Source: Corynebacterium pacaense
Lineage (GTDB): Bacteria > Actinomycetota > Actinomycetes > Mycobacteriales > Mycobacteriaceae
Direction of reading: 5' to 3'
Assembly (NCBI RefSeq): GCF_900169525.1
Contig: NZ_LT821239.1
Coordinates: 372,001 to 436,000, forward strand
Length of the DNA stretch: 64,000 nucleotides
A program made the translations under genes and the position numbers. A model generated the notes under the pieces. That model was given only the letters and a program-made list of their open reading frames with translations. It made no database searches and was not told the DNA's origin. Positions 60,336 through 64,000 of the stretch are shown here, in pieces (within the stretch, counting starts at the first letter, position 1; each line of letters starts with the position of its first letter).

Positions 60336-61243
60336 CCCTTGTCCACGTCGACCTCGGTGAGCATCCGCCCGCCTTCCATAAGCAGGCGATAGTTCTCCGC
60401 GACGACCGGAGCCAGCATTGAGTCCATGGATGCGATGGTATTGGCAGAATGCGGTGTGATCAGCACGTTCTCACGTCCCCACAGGGGGTGATCATCCGGG
60501 AGCGGCTCGGGATCTGTGACGTCGAGGCCGGCGCCGGCGATGAGGTGGGCGTCGAGGGCGTCGCAAAGCGCGGCAGTGTCGATCACCTCGCCGCGAGCGA
60601 CGTTGATGATGTTGGCCGTGGGTTTCATCGCCGCGAATTCGCGCTCGCCGACCAAGCCGCGGGTGTCCCTGGTCAGCGGCACACATACGATGACGTGGTC
60701 CGCCTCCGCGAGCACCGTCTGGAGTTCGCTTATGGAAGCGACGGAATCAAAATCCCCATCGGGCAGGCCCGTGCGGGTCACAGCGATCGACCGTGCACCG
60801 AAGGGGCGCAGCATCGCTGCCACGTGGCGACCTATGCCACCCGCTCCGATGATGGCGACGTGGGCGCCGTTGAGCCAGGTGGTGGAGGCGTCGACACGTG
60901 GTTGCGGTGACCAGCTGTCCGCCCGCACCATCACGGGGTGCTTATGGAGAAGTCCGAGGAGCAGCGCGATCGCTGCCTCCGCGACCTGCCTTCCATAGAC
61001 GCCCGAAGCGTTGGACCAGCGTCGGTTCGCGGTGATCACCCCGGATTCGAAGTAGGCGTTGATGCCCGCGTTGGGTAGCTGCACCCAGCGGACGCTGTCG
61101 GGCAGCTCTGGGAAGTCGGTCCCCGGCGTCTGGGTGAACACGAAACCCTCGGCCTCGCCTATGGAGGAAACGATGGTTGCACCGGCTTCCATAAGCGCCC
61201 GGGTCACTTCCGGGTAGTCGCCGTTTCCCACGAAAACTCGCAT
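60329..61243 (-). CDS. D-2-hydroxyacid dehydrogenase (NAD(P))
   Basis: 304-residue D-isomer-specific 2-hydroxyacid dehydrogenase. The nucleotide site is AIIGAGGIGRHVAAML (about 137-152); the catalytic set is Arg in INVARGEVIDTAAL, Glu in LDVTDPEPLPDDHPLW and His in LITPHSAN. It resembles the glyoxylate/hydroxypyruvate reductase-like branch; the substrate is unknown. ATG 61243 follows GGAGGA. The gene contains an unusual number of recurrent words (60373, 60729, 60941, 60987, 61157, 61186). Confidence 0.92.
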   Translation of the reverse strand: MRVFVGNGDYPEVTRALMEAGATIVSSIGEAEGFVFTQTPGTDFPELPDSVRWVQLPNAGINAYFESGVITANRRWSNASGVYGRQVAEAAIALLLGLLHKHPVMVRADSWSPQPRVDASTTWLNGAHVAIIGAGGIGRHVAAMLRPFGARSIAVTRTGLPDGDFDSVASISELQTVLAEADHVIVCVPLTRDTRGLVGEREFAAMKPTANIINVARGEVIDTAALCDALDAHLIAGAGLDVTDPEPLPDDHPLWGRENVLITPHSANTIASMDSMLAPVVAENYRLLMEGGRMLTEVDVDKGY

Positions 61244-61391
61244 CTGTCCTCCTGTGTTCTCACCAGCTCCCCACCACACTATGCGCGGGGCTTTTCGAGC
61301 AGTCGGTCAGGGGTCCGCACGGCGGGTGTGGTTTCAGGAGGCGCGGGATCTCAGGGGGTGCCGCACCCCGGTGCCCGCTTATGGAGGGCGG

Positions 61392-62747
61392 CTACTGCCT
61401 GCGGATCTTGGCGCCGGCCGAGCGGTTCTGTGCGACGGTTTCATTGAGCTGGACCGAGGGGTCGGGGGTGTAGCTGTTGGTCGGTGGTCGGTATCCGGTG
61501 CGGCCGGTGGCGGGATCGTGCTCGGCCTGGCCGCGTCGGCCATGGCTCCGGTTGGCGGTGTCGTTGTTGAGGGTGTGGTGGCTGCGGCAGAAGGGGCACA
61601 GGTTCTCGATGTCCGTGAAACCCCCGTCTGCCCACGCCGTGATGTGGTGGATGTCGCAGTTGCACAGCGGTTGTTCACAGCCGGGGAAAATGCACACGCC
61701 CTGCGCCGCCATGAGGGCGATGCGTTGTTCCAGTGAGGCGCTGCGCGCCGTGCGCCCCAGGTGCAGGGGCGAGCCGGAGTCGGGGTCGTGGACGACCCCG
61801 AAGTCGAACTCCGCGGCCCCGAGCATCAGGATGTCCAGTGCGTTCAACTGGGAGTGGGTGTTGGTGGGGAAGCGGGTGTGCGGGGTGATGTCCCGGAGAT
61901 CCTTTATGGAAAGGGACACGACGATGGAGCCGACGCCGCCGTTCCGCTCGGTTTTGTCCTGGTGGTACCTGCGTAGCAGGTGGTGTAGCGCATCCACGCG
62001 GCGGTGCTGAAGCCCGCGGGTATCCTCCTCGGCGGGAACGGAGGAGAGGTGGCCGGGGTTGCGGGCGGGGGCCAGCGCCGCCTCGAGGAGCGCCGTGGTC
62101 GCCGCGGGCAGGTACCCGCGGATGAAGCTGCCCCCGTCGGCGTCGGGTGCGCCGATGACGAGGTGGCGCCGGCGGGCGCCGGCGCTGGGATCCCTGCCGG
62201 TGTGTGCGTCGTTAAGCATTGCGACCTGCTCACGGATCCAGGTGCGCAGGTCCGCGAAAGAGCGTGTCGACGCCTCCTCCGCCGCCCTCACCCTCAACCC
62301 GTGGAGTTCCGGCCGATTCTGCAGCTTCTTGAGTTCCCTTTCGAGAAGCTTCTGCTTCTCGGCACTGATGGCGTGCCGGTGCAGGACATCCCTTCCATAG
62401 GCGCGGGCATCCTCATCGGTGTGTTCATCCATCTGGCCGAAGTCCCTCAATCCGAGGCGGAGCCGGGAGAGCGCCTCGGGCCGGGAGATGTCGAGGTGCT
62501 GCGCCAGGAAGTCGACGGGCCGCGTGGATCCGACAAGGTTGCCGGCCCTGGCTTCCCGGACGGACTGTGCGAAGGCGGAATCGATCAGCGTTTTCTGATT
62601 GAATGCCCGCTCGAGCTCGATGACCGCATCAAGGTTCTCCCTGGTTGCTTTGGTGGCGCCGATGTCCTCGATGAACAGGGCGGCGAGGGCGGTTATGGAA
62701 CGACTGATTGCCTGGGTCAATTCGCTTATGGAAGCCATGGTCGACAT
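61392..62747 (-). CDS. DUF222 / HNH endonuclease-domain protein
   Basis: About 451 residues: an N-terminal helical DUF222 region (RPVDFLAQHLDISRPEALSR) and a C-terminal HNH nuclease domain with CDIHHITAWADGGFTDIENL, flanked by Cys pairs (FPGCEQPLCNC; CPFCRSHHTLNND). This 13E12-repeat-like family is multicopy in actinobacteria and considered selfish or mobile. The start is unclear; ATG 62747 (MSTMASISE) fits homologues best but lacks a ribosome site. Confidence 0.86.
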   Translation of the reverse strand: MSTMASISELTQAISRSITALAALFIEDIGATKATRENLDAVIELERAFNQKTLIDSAFAQSVREARAGNLVGSTRPVDFLAQHLDISRPEALSRLRLGLRDFGQMDEHTDEDARAYGRDVLHRHAISAEKQKLLERELKKLQNRPELHGLRVRAAEEASTRSFADLRTWIREQVAMLNDAHTGRDPSAGARRRHLVIGAPDADGGSFIRGYLPAATTALLEAALAPARNPGHLSSVPAEEDTRGLQHRRVDALHHLLRRYHQDKTERNGGVGSIVVSLSIKDLRDITPHTRFPTNTHSQLNALDILMLGAAEFDFGVVHDPDSGSPLHLGRTARSASLEQRIALMAAQGVCIFPGCEQPLCNCDIHHITAWADGGFTDIENLCPFCRSHHTLNNDTANRSHGRRGQAEHDPATGRTGYRPPTNSYTPDPSVQLNETVAQNRSAGAKIRRQ

Positions 62748-63083
62748 GAAAGCAGAGGTGCCCCGGTTCTGGAAAGCAGCAGGTCCGGGAAACTGTGGAT
62801 ATCCGGAGCCTGTCCACAGGATGGGGCGATCGCGGGAACTGGGGGGAACCGGAAGACCCTTCCGGGAGTCCAACCATTCCTCGGGGTGGGCGCATACCCG
62901 GTGGATTCCCGCCCGCGGCTTCCATAGGCGTCCGCGGTGACATCCACCGTCCGGCTCCGCCGCTTATGGAAGGACATGGTTTCCTTGCGCCGGTGCCGCT
63001 CTGTGCTATATTTGCAAAGCTTACTGAAAACAGTTTCCACTTGAATGTGTGATACATCGGGAACTCCGGGGAAGGAGGATGGC
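62748..63083. other. Intergenic region ahead of the ABC transporter operon
   Basis: About 336 bp without a gene. It holds CTTCCATAGG (62919) and CTTATGGAAG (62963) words, then the promoter and palindrome listed next. The first half could still encode the start of the HNH protein if it begins further upstream. Confidence 0.5.
62985..63039 (+). promoter_or_regulatory. Promoter and metal-box-like palindrome before the ABC operon
   Basis: TTGCGC (62985-62990) and TATATT (63007-63012) form a -35/-10 pair with a 16-bp spacer. Just downstream, TGAAAACAGTTTCCA (63025-63039) is an imperfect palindrome (6 of 7 positions pair) in the place of a repressor site; it resembles Zur/Fur-type boxes in composition, but this is only a resemblance. 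Confidence 0.5.
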
Positions 63084-63845
63084 ATGGCCGGTGCACTGCT
63101 GCGTGCAACGGACGTCACGATGAGACGTCACGGGGCACGCCGTGACGGGCCCGCATCCCCACTGATCGACAACGTCAGTCTGGACATCGGCGAAGGGGAG
63201 CGGGTGGCCGTCATCGGGCGTTCGGGTTCGGGGAAGTCGCTGCTCGCCGGCGCACTCAGCGGCACCGTGCCGGCGACACTTTCCATAAGCGGAACGGTCA
63301 CCTTCGATGGTCGTGCTGTGACCGCACGAACGGTGGGGGACCGTGGCATCGTCGTCGTGCGCCAGGACAGCGCCGACGCCCTGAACCCACTGGTCATGGT
63401 CGCTGAACAGATGGGGATTCCGCTCCGGGTACGGGGAGTGGACAGCACGAACGCCGCTGAGTTTCTCCGCCGCGTCGGGATGGATGATCCGGAGCGGATC
63501 CTGCATTCCTACCCCGGGGAACTCTCCGGAGGACAGCGTCAGCGGGTGTGCGTGGCACTCGGTCTGGCCTGCGCACCCAGGCTGCTGATCACCGATGAAT
63601 CCACAACCGCCCTGGATGTGATCAATCAGGCGGTCGTGGTTGAGGCGCTGGGCGGTGTGGAAACCCTGGTGTTCATCACCCACGACCTGGCGCTGGCGGC
63701 ACAGCTGTGCACCCGCGTTCTGGTTATGGAAGCCGGACGCATCGTGGAGGACGCGTCGCTCACCGAGGTCCTGGGCAATCCGGTTCGGGACATCACCAGG
63801 TCTCTGGTCGAGCAGGCGAAGCGGCGGGGCGGGTGGGTGGCGTGA
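63084..63845 (+). CDS. ABC transporter ATP-binding protein (DppD/NikD type)
   Basis: 253-residue ATPase of the peptide/nickel/opine importer class. Walker A GRSGSGKSL, Q-loop RQDSADALNPL (the SADALNP text is typical of Dpp/Opp/Nik ATPases), signature LSGGQRQRV, Walker B LLITDESTTALD and switch THDLALAAQL. It acts with a second ATPase encoded next (overlap GTGA). ATG 63084 has AAGGAGG 5 bases upstream. Permeases and binding protein should lie beyond the window. The upstream palindrome suggests metal or nutrient control. Confidence 0.9.
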   Translation: MAGALLRATDVTMRRHGARRDGPASPLIDNVSLDIGEGERVAVIGRSGSGKSLLAGALSGTVPATLSISGTVTFDGRAVTARTVGDRGIVVVRQDSADALNPLVMVAEQMGIPLRVRGVDSTNAAEFLRRVGMDDPERILHSYPGELSGGQRQRVCVALGLACAPRLLITDESTTALDVINQAVVVEALGGVETLVFITHDLALAAQLCTRVLVMEAGRIVEDASLTEVLGNPVRDITRSLVEQAKRRGGWVA

Positions 63846-64000
63846 GCGTGGCACTGACCCTCAGGGGCGACAGTCTCAGCCGTGTCCACACCCGGCCCGG
63901 AAGGCGGGGACGCGGTGGGACGGTCGCCGCGGTCTCCGATGTCAGCCTGTCCCTGGAACCGGGGCAGCGGATGGCCATAGTCGGGCGTTCCGGGTCGGGA
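63842..64000 (+). CDS. Second ABC ATPase of the operon, N-terminal fragment
   Basis: The first 53 residues (MSVALTLRGDSLSRVHTRPG ... VSDVSLSLEPGQRMAIVGRSGSG) reach into the Walker A loop and are cut by the window end. GTG 63842 overlaps the stop of the preceding ATPase gene. This is the DppF/NikE-like partner ATPase. Confidence 0.85.
   Translation, partial: MSVALTLRGDSLSRVHTRPGRRGRGGTVAAVSDVSLSLEPGQRMAIVGRSGSG

Larger units (their letters stand above)
58269..62972. repeat. Dense cluster of CTTATGGAAG words
   Basis: Eight exact copies of the 10-base word, in either orientation, lie in this 4.7-kb stretch: 58269, 59639, 59818, 60373, 60729, 61186, 62725 and 62963 (starts), with many one-base variants between them. 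They fall in coding and non-coding DNA alike. The whole family is described in the findings. Confidence 0.9.

Noticed and set aside
4218..62972. Reading the CTTATGGAAG family as FtsK-orienting (KOPS-like) or Chi-like sites
   Set aside because: Exact copies are nine in each orientation within 64 kb with no strand bias, whereas such sites are strongly skewed by replication arm.
1..64000. tRNA genes, rRNA genes, CRISPR arrays, replication origin
   Set aside because: No GGTTCGA-type T-arm followed by an acceptor stem, no spaced direct repeats and no DnaA-box cluster were seen by reading; a covariance search would be decisive.

Overview
The window looks like a chromosomal segment of a high-GC Corynebacterium. 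The evidence is a decaprenoxanthin-type C50 carotenoid cluster in the C. glutamicum gene order (regulator-crtE-mmpL-crtB-crtI-crtYe-crtYf/Eb), a MetP/MetS methionine transporter pair, an ErmX-like methylase with its leader peptide, an FMN riboswitch in front of a RibM/PnuX-type riboflavin permease, and GTG starts with strong AGGAGG sites. Nothing points to a plasmid or prophage. No tRNA, rRNA or CRISPR array was recognised.

Layout. 0-2 kb: end of an amino-acid ABC transporter and a TIGR01777 epimerase-like gene, bracketed by two copies of a 76-bp palindromic element, the second split by an ISL3 element. 3.5-8.3 kb: a glycosyltransferase, L-lactate dehydrogenase and a two-gene copper unit (lipoprotein plus CopB-type ATPase). 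8.5-12.2 kb: trehalose-6-phosphate hydrolase with a one-chain PTS permease. 12.3-17.1 kb: a solute-binding lipoprotein and a secreted PAP2 phosphatase whose start codon has been separated from its ribosome site by an IS5-type element that itself carries an IS3 element. 17.2-19.1 kb: DyP peroxidase and encapsulin shell. 19.2-21.4 kb: erm with leader, then gene-poor DNA. 21.4-26.4 kb: acidic protein, dihydroxyacetone kinase and glycerol dehydrogenase (divergent), photolyase. 26.4-33 kb: a lipoprotein gene with an early stop codon, a lipoprotein esterase interrupted at an 11-A tract, a DUF1684 protein, an MFS exporter, and a GNAT/cystathionine-synthase-like pair. 33-37.5 kb: a frameshifted IS481 element, an aldo/keto reductase, and an accessory patch (Mrr-type restriction remnant, lone IS3-type end, broken ImmA/IrrE gene, Fic protein). 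37.7-42.3 kb: PepSY, SDR and LssY-type membrane genes. 42.3-50.2 kb: carotenoid cluster, with crtYf and crtEb fused. 50.2-64 kb: tautomerase, YciI, metPS, lipid-linked hydrolases and a DUF2156 lipid aminoacyltransferase, riboflavin uptake, PhoH, CPBP protease, 2-hydroxyacid dehydrogenase, DUF222/HNH protein, and the start of a peptide/metal ABC transporter operon.

Across the whole window, and independent of genes, two short words are strongly over-represented on both strands: CTTATGGAAG (18 exact copies, 14 of them after 40 kb) and GCGTCGANAAGC (11 copies). They occur in coding and non-coding DNA, are missing from the IS elements, and look like a genome-wide signal. I regard this, the 76-bp palindromic element and the crtYf-crtEb fusion as the most interesting observations.
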